From JABJAG01 sp965222215 (GTDB taxonomy: Bacteria > Pseudomonadota > Alphaproteobacteria > UBA6615), in the NCBI GenBank assembly GCA_965222215.1, contig OZ244931.1, forward strand, positions 2,108,001 to 2,172,000: 64,000 bases of DNA. The letters are read 5' to 3'. Shown here one piece after another: positions 40,703 to 49,765 of this stretch. The stretch's first letter is position 1. Every line of letters starts with the position of its first letter. The notes beneath the pieces were generated by a model. The model saw nothing but the letters and a program-made list of their open reading frames with translations, was not told the DNA's origin and made no database searches. A program made the translations under genes and the position numbers.

Positions 40703-43603
40703 TTGTCGTCTAGCCTCACAGAGATAGTTCAGAACGAGCCCGCAGTGATTGGGCCGCTGCTTTTCGCGGTGTGCGCCGGGCTGGCCATTCTCGCGCTCGT
40801 GCTGGCGGCCATCATCACCCGGAACACGCGGCGCGCCGAACCATTTTACAAAACCTTCGACGCGGCACCGGTCGGGCTCGTCCATGTCGGCATGGACAGC
40901 CAGTGGCTCCGCATGAACGACAAGATGCTTGAGATCACCGGCTACACCCGCGAGGAACTCGTGGGCAAAAGCTTTGCCGATATCACCGTCGAAGACGACA
41001 TGGCGGAAAATCAGGCGCAGAACAAACGCCTGCTCAGCGGCGAGATAGATTCCTACGTCCTGCAGAAGCGCTACCGGCGCAAGGACGGGCGCATCATCTG
41101 GGTGAAGATTTCGGTCAACCTCGTCCGCAACCGTTCCGGCGAGCCTGACTATTATGTCAGCACGGTCGAGGACATCGACGAGCTCATACGCGCCGAGCAT
41201 GCGCTGCAGGAGCAGCAGGCCCGTTTCGAAGCATTCTGGAACAACAGCCCCTTCAATCAGTCGCTGAAAGATCCGCAAGGCCGCATGGTCGAGGTCAACC
41301 GGACCTATCAGGAGACCTACGGGCTGCCGAACGACGACGTGCGGGGCCGGTCATTGAGCGAGGCCCATGGCACCGAGTGGGGTTCGGAAATCGACGACTT
41401 CGACCGCGAAGTCCTCAAAACGCGCAGCACCCGCACGACCGACATAACGGTCCCCGTCAAAGACAGGGAGTCGCTGACCATCCGGGTGACCAAGTTCCCC
41501 GTTTACGATCGCGAGCACCATGTTGTCGGCGTCGGCGGCATCTCCTTCGACATCACCAGCCAGGTGCGCGCCGCGCGCGAGATGCGCGAAAGCGAGGAGC
41601 GTTTCCGCGCCACGTTCGAGCAGGCCGCTGTCGGCATCGCGCATGTCGGCCTGGACGGCCAATGGCTCCGCATCAACCAGCGCTACTGCGATATTGTCGG
41701 TTACACCGAGGATGAACTGCGCGCATTCTCGTTCCGGGAGATCACCCATCGCGACGACCTGGACGCCGATCTTGCCTACCGGGAGTCCCTGATTTCCGGA
41801 AGGATCGAATCCTACACGCGTGAGAAGCGCTATCTGCACAAGGACGGTTATCCGATCTGGGTCGCCGTCACGGCATCGCTTACACAGCCGTCCCGAGACG
41901 ACGAACCCTATGTCATCGTCGTGATCGAAGATATCTCGGATCGAAAGAAGGCCGAGGCCGCACTGGCGGCGCAACTCGACCAGCAGAGCGCCATCATGGC
42001 CATCGGCCAGCTGGCCCTGACCGAGCAAGATGTCGGCACCCTGTTGTGCAAGACCGCCGATATGGTCGTCGATACGCTCGGTATCGAGGCCTGCCTCGTG
42101 ACCCGGCTGGTCCGCGCGCCCGCGTATCTGGAAGTCATTGCCGCCAACCAGCGGTGGCAAAAGTTTGTCGGCGAGTTCACGAAACCCGAAAATTCTGACC
42201 AGAAGCAGGCGTTCGAACTCATTTCGAGCAAGTCGTTCATCTTCGACAATGTCGAGTCCGACCTTCCCGACCTGCACAGTCCGATCATCGACGAGATCGG
42301 AACGATATCCGGTGCAAGCGTCATGATCGCGCAGGCGGACGAAATACTCGGCGCGCTGACGGCGCACAGCCTGACCCAACGCGACTTTACATCGGACGAC
42401 CTGACCTTTCTCCAGTCCGTCGCGAACATCCTGGCCACGGCCATCGTGCGCAGCCAGATCGCAGATGCGTTGTCGGACCGGGAACGCACCCTGAACGCCG
42501 TCCTCGACAATGCCGCGGACGGTATCGTCGTCGCCGATTCGCTGGGCCTGATCATCATGGTCAACGACGCGGCGGAAGAAATCTTCGGATACGAAAGCGA
42601 CGAGCTTCTCAAAATGGGACTTCGCGACCTGGTCCCGGTCACCTACAGCGGCGGCGGCGCATCTTCGGATTCGGGCCTCCAATTTTCCGCGCGCGAAATG
42701 GTCGGCCGGCGAAAAGACGGATCATCCGTTCCGATCGACGTCGCCATGTCCGAGTTCGAGGGGCCGGAGGGCGAGCTGCATATCGCGCTCGTGCGCGATA
42801 TCACCGAACAGAAATCGCTCCAGAGCCAGTTGGTTCAGGCCTCAAAACTGGCAACGGTCGGCGAGATGGCGGCGGGCATCGCACATGAACTCAATCAGCC
42901 GCTGAACATCATGCGAATGGCCGCCGACAACGTCCTGATCCGGATGGAAGCGGGCAGCGCCGATATCGACTATGCGCGCGACAACCTCTCGCTCATCAGC
43001 GAACAGGCCGGCCGGATGGGAAAAATCATCCTCCATATGCGCGTGTTCAGCCGCCAGGACACGACCGATTTCGTGGTATTCGACCCGGCCCGCGCGGTCC
43101 GCAACGCATGCGAGCTCATGCGCCGGCAGCTGCTGCTGGAAAACATCACGCTCAATGTCGATGCCGACGTCGACGATGTGATGGTTCATGGGATCGAATC
43201 CCAGCTCGAACAGGTGATCATCAACATGATCACCAACGCCCGCGACGCGATCCTCGAAAATTCGGCGACCCACGACACGGGAACCAGCCGCGGCACCATC
43301 GACGTCGCCATATCATCCGGTAAGACAGCGCCCATGTTCGGCGTTACCGTGCGGGATACCGGAGGCGGTATGCCCGAGGAAATCGTATCGAAGGTCTTCG
43401 ATCCATTCTTCACGACCAAGGAGGTCGGGGTCGGCACCGGGCTGGGATTGTCCGTGAGCTACGGGATCATCAGTTCGATGGGCGGCACGATTACGGCCAA
43501 AAACGAGGATGGCGGTTGCACGATGAAGGTGGAACTTCCGCTCGCGGCGGAAGATCAGGTCGAGGACACGGAACTCAGCCGCCAAGCCCCAACGCTTCAA
43601 TAA
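40703..43603 (+). CDS. Multi-PAS/GAF sensor histidine kinase
   Basis: 966 residues. A transmembrane anchor is at about 15-39. Then come PAS domains at roughly 45-160, 170-290 and 298-415, a GAF domain at about 425-585, another PAS at about 593-705, a HisKA domain with the phosphorylated His at about 728 (AAGIAHELNQPLNI), and HATPase_c with N (INMITNARDA), G1 (DTGGGMPEE) and G2 (GTGLGLSVSYG) boxes. The start is TTG 40703, seven bases after CGGGAG. No periplasmic sensor domain is present, so signals are probably sensed in the cytoplasm. Its 3' end overlaps by 29 bases the convergent response regulator gene, its likely partner. Confidence 0.9.
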   Translation: MSSSLTEIVQNEPAVIGPLLFAVCAGLAILALVLAAIITRNTRRAEPFYKTFDAAPVGLVHVGMDSQWLRMNDKMLEITGYTREELVGKSFADITVEDDMAENQAQNKRLLSGEIDSYVLQKRYRRKDGRIIWVKISVNLVRNRSGEPDYYVSTVEDIDELIRAEHALQEQQARFEAFWNNSPFNQSLKDPQGRMVEVNRTYQETYGLPNDDVRGRSLSEAHGTEWGSEIDDFDREVLKTRSTRTTDITVPVKDRESLTIRVTKFPVYDREHHVVGVGGISFDITSQVRAAREMRESEERFRATFEQAAVGIAHVGLDGQWLRINQRYCDIVGYTEDELRAFSFREITHRDDLDADLAYRESLISGRIESYTREKRYLHKDGYPIWVAVTASLTQPSRDDEPYVIVVIEDISDRKKAEAALAAQLDQQSAIMAIGQLALTEQDVGTLLCKTADMVVDTLGIEACLVTRLVRAPAYLEVIAANQRWQKFVGEFTKPENSDQKQAFELISSKSFIFDNVESDLPDLHSPIIDEIGTISGASVMIAQADEILGALTAHSLTQRDFTSDDLTFLQSVANILATAIVRSQIADALSDRERTLNAVLDNAADGIVVADSLGLIIMVNDAAEEIFGYESDELLKMGLRDLVPVTYSGGGASSDSGLQFSAREMVGRRKDGSSVPIDVAMSEFEGPEGELHIALVRDITEQKSLQSQLVQASKLATVGEMAAGIAHELNQPLNIMRMAADNVLIRMEAGSADIDYARDNLSLISEQAGRMGKIILHMRVFSRQDTTDFVVFDPARAVRNACELMRRQLLLENITLNVDADVDDVMVHGIESQLEQVIINMITNARDAILENSATHDTGTSRGTIDVAISSGKTAPMFGVTVRDTGGGMPEEIVSKVFDPFFTTKEVGVGTGLGLSVSYGIISSMGGTITAKNEDGGCTMKVELPLAAEDQVEDTELSRQAPTLQ

Positions 43604-43982
43604 CAAACCGCCGTAGCACGCGCAGCGGGATCGGCTTTTCGATGATCGTAAAGACGTCCGGCCTCCGCTCGTAAGCGGAGCGCAACGAGGTGGGATCGCC
43701 GGTCATCAGGATGATCTTTGTCTTGTTGTTGAGATCGGCGAGCCGGTCGACAGTGCTGACTCCATCCATCACCGGCATTCGAATATCCATGATGACCAGT
43801 GACGGGATATGCGCCTCAATGATCTCCAGCGCCTCTTCACCGTTGCCGGCCTGATAAATGCCGACATCCAGATCAGACAGACTGTCGACGAGCTGGTCGC
43901 GTTGCAGCTTCTCATCGTCAACGACGAGGATCGAGCGACGATCCGCCTGGATAGGCGTTACGTTTTCTTGTGCGAAAGACAT
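43575..43982 (-). CDS. Single-domain response regulator
   Basis: A 135-residue receiver with no output domain. The acidic pocket is Asp22/Asp23 (ILVVDDEKLQ), the phosphorylated Asp is at 66 (LVIMDIRMPVMDG), the Thr is in ILMTGDPTSL and the Lys is in TIIEKPIPL. It ends directly after the fold, so it must act by protein-protein contact, phosphotransfer or as a phosphate sink. It faces the PAS histidine kinase tail to tail, with the 3' ends overlapping by 29 bases. The ATG at 43982 has AAGGA upstream. The AT-rich region at about 44040-44065 may hold its promoter. Confidence 0.87.
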   Translation of the reverse strand: MSFAQENVTPIQADRRSILVVDDEKLQRDQLVDSLSDLDVGIYQAGNGEEALEIIEAHIPSLVIMDIRMPVMDGVSTVDRLADLNNKTKIILMTGDPTSLRSAYERRPDVFTIIEKPIPLRVLRRFVIEALGLGG

Positions 43983-44126
43983 TCGTCATTCCTTCGAACA
44001 GTGTTCAACCACCCCGCACCCATAGATAGAACATAACTTACGATGAATTTATTTTAAGTTAACCCAAATAAGCCTCTACCGACGAATATACCGCGCGCCC
44101 GGTACAATCGCGTGCAAACTTCCTTT

Positions 44127-44648
44127 TTACGAAGACTTGCCCGGATGCACAGCGCCACATGACGCGCATTTACGCAATTGTTCGGAAGCGTAAAACTCTT
44201 CGAACAACGGCGGCAGGTCATCGACGATATTCGCGACATGAACTTCCACGCGATGCACCAGCTCGTTGCAATCGAGGCAGTACCATTCGAAGCCGTCCAT
44301 CAGTCCCTCCGGCCGGCTGCGCTCGACCACGAGGCCGATGCTGCCCGGTTCCGGGCGTTGCGGGGAATGGCGAACGTGCGGCGGCAACAGCAGCACATCC
44401 CCCTCGTTGATCGGGATATCGCGCGGTTTGCCGTCGTCGATCACCCGTAGCGTGATGTTCCCCTTCAACTGGTAGAAGAATTCCTCATACGGATCGTCGT
44501 GATAGTCGGTGCGGGCATTCGGCCCGCCGATCACCTGAACGATGAAATCCGTGTCTTTCCAGACGACGACATTGCCCACGGGCGGCTTCAGCAAGTGCCT
44601 GTGCTCGTCGATCCATTTCTCGAAATTGAATGCGCTGGGAACAGCCAT
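44127..44648 (-). CDS. nbaC: 3-hydroxyanthranilate 3,4-dioxygenase
   Basis: A 173-residue cupin. The iron ligands His50, Glu56 and His94 are present (RTDYHDDPYEEFFYQ and VRHSPQRPEPG), as are the substrate-binding residues Arg46, Arg98 and Glu109. The C-terminal rubredoxin-like site has Cys124/Cys127 (WYCLDCNE) and Cys161/Cys164 (CASCG). All residues match the well studied bacterial enzymes with an offset of one. It opens 3-hydroxyanthranilate to 2-amino-3-carboxymuconate semialdehyde in the kynurenine route or in 2-nitrobenzoate degradation. Further kynurenine genes were not found here. It starts 21 bases after the stop of the aminotransferase gene, so both may be co-transcribed. Confidence 0.93.
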   Translation of the reverse strand: MAVPSAFNFEKWIDEHRHLLKPPVGNVVVWKDTDFIVQVIGGPNARTDYHDDPYEEFFYQLKGNITLRVIDDGKPRDIPINEGDVLLLPPHVRHSPQRPEPGSIGLVVERSRPEGLMDGFEWYCLDCNELVHRVEVHVANIVDDLPPLFEEFYASEQLRKCASCGAVHPGKSS

Positions 44649-44669
44649 GGCCGAACTCCTGGTTGCGGG

Positions 44670-45560
44670 TCAGAGCGAGCGGAAGTCGAGGCCCGTGTCT
44701 TCCGCGAATGCGTCGATCAGCTGTGTCGTGATGGGCCCGGGCACGGGGTACTTCGGCGTGAAATCGTCCACCGCCGAAACCGGCATGGCGCAAACGCCGC
44801 TCGACGTGATGAAAAACTCGTCGGCCTGGGCCACGTCGTACATCGTGAACAGTTTCTCTTCCATCGGGATCGACAGGCGCTCACACAACTCAAAGACGAC
44901 CTTCCGGGTCACGCCTTCGAGGATGTTCCGTTCCGGCGCGGTCCAGAGAACGCCGTCGCGGGCGATAAAGAAGTTGGAGACCGAACTTTCGGCCACGTTC
45001 CCGTCGAGGTCGAGCATCAGCGAAAGCGAGTCGCGGGCGCCCGCGTCCAGCTCCGCGAGGAGCTGGTTCATCTTGCTCGTCACCTTCGCGCGCGTCTCGA
45101 TGCATTCGGGCGGATTGCGCCGGGTCGTCGTGACCGACAGCTTCACGCCCGTTTCGATGTTCCGCGCCGTCGATTCCATATCCACCGGCTGCAGGTATAT
45201 GAAAATTGTCGGCGGGCCCTCAGCCAGATGCGCCGGGACGAACGCGTCGCCGCCACGCGTGACCCAGTGGCCGATGCGGAACTGAGGCCCGCTCCCCAGA
45301 ATATCGCGGTTTGCATCGAGCAGGCGTTCGGTCTCGGAAAGCATCTTGTCGCGGCCGAACCCGACGTCGATGCGGACATAGCGCAGAGAGCGGTAGAGAC
45401 GGTCGATATGGTCCTCGAGCCGGTAAGCGACACCATTGAAACAGGGCGTCACCTCGTAGATGCCGTCACCCCACATGAAGCCGCGCTCAAAGGGAGATAT
45501 TCGCGCCTCGTCCGCGCGCACAATATCTCCGTTCAGATAGACTTTCGGCGTTTCGCTCAT
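44670..45560 (-). CDS. Class IV PLP-dependent aminotransferase (D-amino acid / branched-chain type)
   Basis: A 296-residue fold type IV aminotransferase. The opening is VYLNGDIVRADEARISPFER, and GFMWGDGIYEVTPCFNG is the family substrate-loop motif. The catalytic Lys is in RAKVTSKMNQLLAEL, and the PLP-anchoring Glu is in DGNVAESSVSNFFIARDG. Members are D-alanine aminotransferase, branched-chain aminotransferase and 4-amino-4-deoxychorismate lyase. The loop sequence does not decide among them. The ATG at 45560 was chosen because the frame upstream is not conserved. It leads the minus-strand group with nbaC. Confidence 0.85.
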   Translation of the reverse strand: MSETPKVYLNGDIVRADEARISPFERGFMWGDGIYEVTPCFNGVAYRLEDHIDRLYRSLRYVRIDVGFGRDKMLSETERLLDANRDILGSGPQFRIGHWVTRGGDAFVPAHLAEGPPTIFIYLQPVDMESTARNIETGVKLSVTTTRRNPPECIETRAKVTSKMNQLLAELDAGARDSLSLMLDLDGNVAESSVSNFFIARDGVLWTAPERNILEGVTRKVVFELCERLSIPMEEKLFTMYDVAQADEFFITSSGVCAMPVSAVDDFTPKYPVPGPITTQLIDAFAEDTGLDFRSL

Positions 45561-45673
45561 CGTGGACGCGTCTTTCCCTTTATGCCCTACAGGCAATACA
45601 CAAGCACAAATCTCGCTGGAGAACCAAGGCATCACGTGCCTAACTGGGCGCAACAACAGTCGGGGGAAAAGCG

Positions 45674-46600
45674 ATGGATTCGCGAAACGAATTTCTCGGG
45701 ATCGTGCTGGTGCTGTTCATCGGTGTGTGCTTTGCGATGGCCAACACACTCGCCGGCCTCGCCTACACCGGCGGAACGGATGCGCTCACCGTTTCGACAT
45801 CGCGGTTCATGCTGCCCGCGGCGGTGCTTGTCATTATCCTGGCCGTCCAGGGCAAGTCGCTGCTTCTCCCCGCCCGCGACGGAATGATCTCGATCATCCT
45901 CGGCCTTGTGACCGTTGGGTACACCTGGGCGCTGCTGACCGCGATCGAAATCCTCGCCGTTCCTCTCGTCGTGCTGGTGTTCTACCTGTTCCCCCTGATC
46001 ACCACGTTCATCGTCGCCGCGATGGGCTGGGAACGGCTCCGCATGATCAACATCATCGCGGCCTTTGTCGCGTTCGGCGGACTTGTCCTCGCGCTCGGAA
46101 CACAGGCCGGTGGCTTGAACATGCTGGGCGTGGTGTACGCCGCGCTCGCGGCCGTCGGTCTGGCAACGGTATCCGCCGTCAGCAAACGCGTGATCCGCAC
46201 GGGCGACCCCCGGCAAGCCACTTTCTATATGGCGGCCACCGCGATGCTTGTATTCCTGGTGATCACCTTCGCGACGGGCGAGTTCCGCCTGCCTGTCACA
46301 ACGCCCGGCTGGTGGGGCTTTATCGGCACCAACGGCTTCTACGCGGTGGCGATGATCGGCTACTTCGCGGCCATCGGCATGATCGGCCCGGCAAAGACCA
46401 CGCTCTATTCCAACATCGAACCCCTGATCGCCATCGGCGCGGCATGGGTTCTGCTGGACCAGACCCTCGAACCGATCCAGCTGGTCGGCGTGGTGATCGT
46501 GCTGGGCGCGCTCGTTGCCGTCGCGCGCGCGGCCCTGCGTGCCGGCCGGACGACCGCTAGCCCGGATGCGCCGGGAAGTAGCGGTCCAGCCAACCCTTGA
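45674..46600 (+). CDS. EamA/DMT-superfamily transporter
   Basis: A 308-residue protein with ten predicted membrane helices in two EamA halves (about 8-140 and 155-290). Typical parts are LAGLAYTGGTDALTVSTSRF, YTWALLTAIEILAVPLVVLV, GMIGPAKTTLYSNIEPLIAI and VLLDQTLEPIQLVGVVIV. The transported metabolite cannot be inferred. The ATG follows a GGGGGAAAAG site. The final 44 bases overlap the end of the convergent alpha/beta hydrolase gene. It is not closely similar to the DMT transporter at 13218-14162. Confidence 0.84.
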   Translation: MDSRNEFLGIVLVLFIGVCFAMANTLAGLAYTGGTDALTVSTSRFMLPAAVLVIILAVQGKSLLLPARDGMISIILGLVTVGYTWALLTAIEILAVPLVVLVFYLFPLITTFIVAAMGWERLRMINIIAAFVAFGGLVLALGTQAGGLNMLGVVYAALAAVGLATVSAVSKRVIRTGDPRQATFYMAATAMLVFLVITFATGEFRLPVTTPGWWGFIGTNGFYAVAMIGYFAAIGMIGPAKTTLYSNIEPLIAIGAAWVLLDQTLEPIQLVGVVIVLGALVAVARAALRAGRTTASPDAPGSSGPANP

Positions 46601-47435
46601 CCGCATCGCGCGCGCGAAGGCTGTCCACCGAGAACGGGAAATGGTCGACATCCGACAACAGCATCAGGTCGGTCGGCTGCCTGGCGTGAGCGAACAACTG
46701 GAGTGACTGGTCCGTCGGCGTGACGGAATCGTCGGCCGCGTGGAACAGCAGGCACGGACGCGGCGAGATATCTCCCACCACGTCGTTGGCCCGGAAGTCG
46801 AACATGCTCTGGGCCACCTCGGCCGGAAACTTCATATGCACGTTCTTGCCCATATGCCCGCGCAGATGCTCCGGGATGGGCACGATGTCCCAGCGATCAA
46901 CCATCAGGGATTCGCCGGTCTTTTCGGGATGGGCCTTGCCGTCTTCCAGCATCTTGAGAAAACGCGCCCACTCTTCGTCCGACTTGTGCTGCAGGCGGAA
47001 CTTGCTTTCGCCGTCGCCCCAGCCGCAAGACGAAACCACCGCCGCGATCCGCTCATCGACGCCACCGGCATAGACCGCCACCGCGGCCCCGAAACTGTGG
47101 CCGATCACGCCGATACGCGCGCCATCCACATAGGGCTGTTCGGCGAACCAGGTCACAGCGTTTTTCACGTCTTCCACCTGGTCCAGGCACAGAACACGTG
47201 CCGGTTCGCCATCGCTTTCGCCGCAGCCCCGGAAATCGAACCGCATGGCGACATAGCCCCAGTCGGCCAGCATGTTCGCGAGAATCTCCGGCGTGGACCC
47301 ATCCTTGCCCGTGCCGAACCCGTGCAGCACCAGGAAGGCCGGGCGCTCCGTGCCGGGCGCGAGATCGGCGGGCGTGTGGACGACCCCGGAAAGGGTCAAA
47401 CCGTCGGACTGAAACGAGACTTTTTCTTCCACCAT
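46557..47435 (-). CDS. Alpha/beta hydrolase
   Basis: 292 residues from the ATG at 47435 (GGAG just upstream). The preceding frame is not coding-like and was excluded. The nucleophile Ser is in IGVIGHSFGAAVAVYAG, the oxyanion and first strand region is FLVLHGFGTGKDGS, the HxDxxxRGxGxS-like part is MRFDFRGCGESDGEP, the Asp is in LLFHAADDSVTPTDQS and the His is in SDVDHFPFSVD. It probably acts on esters or acyl groups. Its start is 17 bases after the stop of the benzoate-CoA ligase-type gene, and its end overlaps the convergent DMT transporter by 44 bases. Confidence 0.83.
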   Translation of the reverse strand: MVEEKVSFQSDGLTLSGVVHTPADLAPGTERPAFLVLHGFGTGKDGSTPEILANMLADWGYVAMRFDFRGCGESDGEPARVLCLDQVEDVKNAVTWFAEQPYVDGARIGVIGHSFGAAVAVYAGGVDERIAAVVSSCGWGDGESKFRLQHKSDEEWARFLKMLEDGKAHPEKTGESLMVDRWDIVPIPEHLRGHMGKNVHMKFPAEVAQSMFDFRANDVVGDISPRPCLLFHAADDSVTPTDQSLQLFAHARQPTDLMLLSDVDHFPFSVDSLRARDAVKGWLDRYFPAHPG

Positions 47436-47452
47436 CTTCTCCGTAACTTGGA

Positions 47453-49081
47453 TTAGCCGTCCGCGCGCAAACTCTGGCGGTCGATCTTGCCGGTCCCGGT
47501 CTTGGGCAGGTCGTTCCGATACTCCACGATCCGGGGATACTTGAAGGGCAGCAGCCTGGACTTCACATAGCCCTTCAGCGCATCCGTCGTGCTCTCTTCG
47601 GCCGCGACGCCGCCCCGGAGCACGATCCAGGCTTTCGTGGTCATCAGGCCGTCGGGCTGCTCGACACCCAGCACACAACTTTCCTGCACGTCGGGATGCT
47701 CATTCAGGCAGCGCTCGATCTCCAGCGGGTAAATCCACTGGCCACTGACCTTGATCAGGTCGTCCGCGCGCCCGTCGAAATGATAGAAACCGTCGTCGTC
47801 GAGCGTGAAACGGTCACCGGTGTAAATCCAGTCTTCGCGCATGGTCTCGGCGGTCTTTTCGGGCTGGTTCCAATAAAACGGCGCCTGTGAATCGCCGCGC
47901 ACCCACATGGTGCCCGCCTCGCCCGGCGCGACCGGCTTCCCGTCCATGTCCCGCAGTTCGATCTCGTAGCCCGGCACACGCTTGCCGCTCGCGCCCGGAC
48001 CGATGTCTCCCGGGAAGTTGCTCACATAAATATGCAGCACCTCGGTGGATCCCAGGCCTTCGAGGATTTCGAGCCCACCGTATCGCCGTTTCCACTCGTT
48101 GAATGTTTCAGCGGGTAATGGCTCCGCGGCGGAAATGCACATCCGAACGCTCGACAAATCCCTGCCCTCGGAGCCCGCGTGCGCCACCATCGCGTTATAG
48201 AGCGTCGGCAGCCCGAAGAAGACCGTCGGCCGGTGTTTCTCGATGGCGTCGAAGATCGGCGCGGGTTCGGGGCGGCCCGGATTGAGCACGGCTGCCGCGC
48301 CGACGGCAAACGGGAAGGTGATCGAATTCCCGAAACCGTAGGCGAAGAAAATCTTCGGCACCGAGTAGACAATGTCTTGTTCGGTCAGACCCAGTACGCT
48401 CAGGCCATAGCTCAGATGGGTATAGAGCATGTCGTGCTGGAGATGGACGATGCCCTTCGGCCGGCCGGTGCTGCCAGAGCTGTACATCCAGAAGGCCATA
48501 TCGTCACGATGGGTATCGGCCGGCGGAAGTTCGGTGGGGTGCCCGGTGATGAAATCCTCCCACGACCGCGCATCGGCGGGAAACACCTCCGGAACCTCGC
48601 CGTTGGCGACCACGACCAGATCGACTTGCGGACCACCCTCAAGTGCCTCGGCCAGAACCGGCAGCAGGTTCGCCTCGGTCATAACAACCCGCGCGCCACT
48701 GTCTTCGATGTAGTAGCGAACCAGCTCTGCCGGCGAGAGAATATTCAACAGGACCGGCACGTAGCCGGCGCGCACCGCCCCGAAAAACGCCGCCGGGTAA
48801 ACCGGCGTGTCATCGAGCAGCATCACGACGCGTTCCGACTTTGAAATACCGCACGCGGCGAACGCATGTCCGGCCTGGCTCGCCAGCACGCACAAGCCCG
48901 CATAGGTCAGCCGAATATCCCCCGACAGAACTGCCGTTCGCGCGCCGCGTCCCGCATCGAGGTTGTCGTACAGGATCGAACTTGCGTTGTAGCGTTCGGG
49001 TACCGCGAAACCGATCTCCGCAGCGGCATCGGTATCGTTGTCGACCGGATCGCTAATCGGCTGTATGCCCGTCGAGTTCAT
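47453..49081 (-). CDS. Benzoate-CoA ligase family acyl-CoA synthetase
   Basis: A 542-residue ANL superfamily enzyme. The adenylation P-loop is FWMYSSGSTGRPKGIVHLQ, and ILEGLGSTEVLHIYVSN, YTGDRFTLDDDGFYHFDGRA and IKVSGQWIYPLEIERC are the A5, A7 and A8 core motifs. The catalytic Lys is in LPKTGTGKIDRQSLRA. The overall pattern and the short N-terminal region of the benzoate-CoA ligases are recognisable, but related enzymes use 4-hydroxybenzoate, 2-aminobenzoate or cinnamate. Proximity to the 3-hydroxyanthranilate dioxygenase gene makes an anthranilate-like substrate conceivable but not shown. The hydrolase gene follows by 17 bases. Confidence 0.86.
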   Translation of the reverse strand: MNSTGIQPISDPVDNDTDAAAEIGFAVPERYNASSILYDNLDAGRGARTAVLSGDIRLTYAGLCVLASQAGHAFAACGISKSERVVMLLDDTPVYPAAFFGAVRAGYVPVLLNILSPAELVRYYIEDSGARVVMTEANLLPVLAEALEGGPQVDLVVVANGEVPEVFPADARSWEDFITGHPTELPPADTHRDDMAFWMYSSGSTGRPKGIVHLQHDMLYTHLSYGLSVLGLTEQDIVYSVPKIFFAYGFGNSITFPFAVGAAAVLNPGRPEPAPIFDAIEKHRPTVFFGLPTLYNAMVAHAGSEGRDLSSVRMCISAAEPLPAETFNEWKRRYGGLEILEGLGSTEVLHIYVSNFPGDIGPGASGKRVPGYEIELRDMDGKPVAPGEAGTMWVRGDSQAPFYWNQPEKTAETMREDWIYTGDRFTLDDDGFYHFDGRADDLIKVSGQWIYPLEIERCLNEHPDVQESCVLGVEQPDGLMTTKAWIVLRGGVAAEESTTDALKGYVKSRLLPFKYPRIVEYRNDLPKTGTGKIDRQSLRADG

Positions 49082-49140
49082 GATCAATCGTTTCTCCCCG
49101 CGCTTCTTATAGCAACGCTTCCGCGCACGATCAGCGCACA

Positions 49141-49169
49141 AAAAACCCGCCGCACAAAGTGCGGCGGGT
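49141..49169 (-). terminator. Rho-independent terminator
   Basis: On the minus strand an 11-base GC-rich stem (49145-49155 with 49159-49169, three-base loop) is followed by a run of five or six T. It lies just downstream of the GlsB-like gene. It is one of the clearest terminators in the window. Confidence 0.9.
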
Positions 49170-49186
49170 CTTCGTTCGTCTTGTAC

Positions 49187-49450
49187 TCAGCTGCTCTTCT
49201 TCATCATTCGCAGCACCAACAGCAGGATTACAGCGCCGATGACCGACAGGACGATGCTGCCCAGGCTCAAGCCTCCGACAGCCCCCAACCCGAGGAAACC
49301 GCCGATAAATCCACCGATTACCGCACCAACGATACCGATGACGATCGTGACAATAATTCCGCCAGGGTCACGGCCGGGAACCACGAGCTTCGCCAAGAGA
49401 CCGGCAATAAGGCCGAGCACTATCCAGACAATAATGGACGTCAGGGTCAT
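49187..49450 (-). CDS. GlsB/YeaQ/YmgE-family stress-response membrane protein
   Basis: An 87-residue protein with three predicted membrane helices and Gly-rich loops. LTSIIVWIVLGLIAGLLAKL, PGRDPGGIIVTIVIGIVGAV and GGFIGGFLGLG reproduce the pattern of transglycosylase-associated GlsB proteins, which are associated with stress response and have no established biochemical role. The ATG at 49450 follows AAGGA by about eight bases. A longer upstream frame was discarded. The gene is followed by a strong terminator at 49141-49169, so it is probably monocistronic. Confidence 0.85.
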   Translation of the reverse strand: MTLTSIIVWIVLGLIAGLLAKLVVPGRDPGGIIVTIVIGIVGAVIGGFIGGFLGLGAVGGLSLGSIVLSVIGAVILLLVLRMMKKSS

Positions 49451-49609
49451 GAAACTGATCCTTCTGATTTTCGATCGGGCCAAGCTATCGGCGGATACTG
49501 AATCGGGCCAAAGAGTTTCTTGGATCCGATTCTCCAACGTCACTGGCATATCGTAAAAACGTGACAGTGAACGCGCTGTTCCCTCGCGCCAGGCAGGAGC
49601 GCCGGCCGG

Positions 49610-49765
49610 TTAAGGGCGTGGCTGCGATTCGTCGTCAATCAGGATGCGCCGGGCAGCGCCGTCGAGATCATCGAACTGGCCGCTGCGGATCGACCAGATG
49701 AACGCCGCAAGGCCAAGCCCACCCAGCAGAAGCGCAGCGGGGATCAGGAACAACAAAACGTTCAT
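49610..49765 (-). CDS. ccoS: cbb3-type cytochrome oxidase assembly protein CcoS
   Basis: A 51-residue membrane protein starting MNVLLFLIPAALLLGGLGLA, followed by AFIWSIRSGQFDDLDGAARR. The WSIRSGQFDDLDGAARRIL pattern is characteristic of CcoS. One membrane helix (about 4-25) leads into a conserved cytoplasmic tail. The ATG overlaps the stop of ccoI by ATGA, so both are co-translated. CcoS is required for cofactor insertion in cbb3 oxidase maturation. It is the last gene of the operon. Confidence 0.92.
   Translation of the reverse strand: MNVLLFLIPAALLLGGLGLAAFIWSIRSGQFDDLDGAARRILIDDESQPRP

Noticed and set aside
43996..44006. GAACAGTGTTC as a LexA or heme regulator box.
   Set aside because: It does not fit the alphaproteobacterial LexA pattern, and the palindrome is short and close to the ribosome site.
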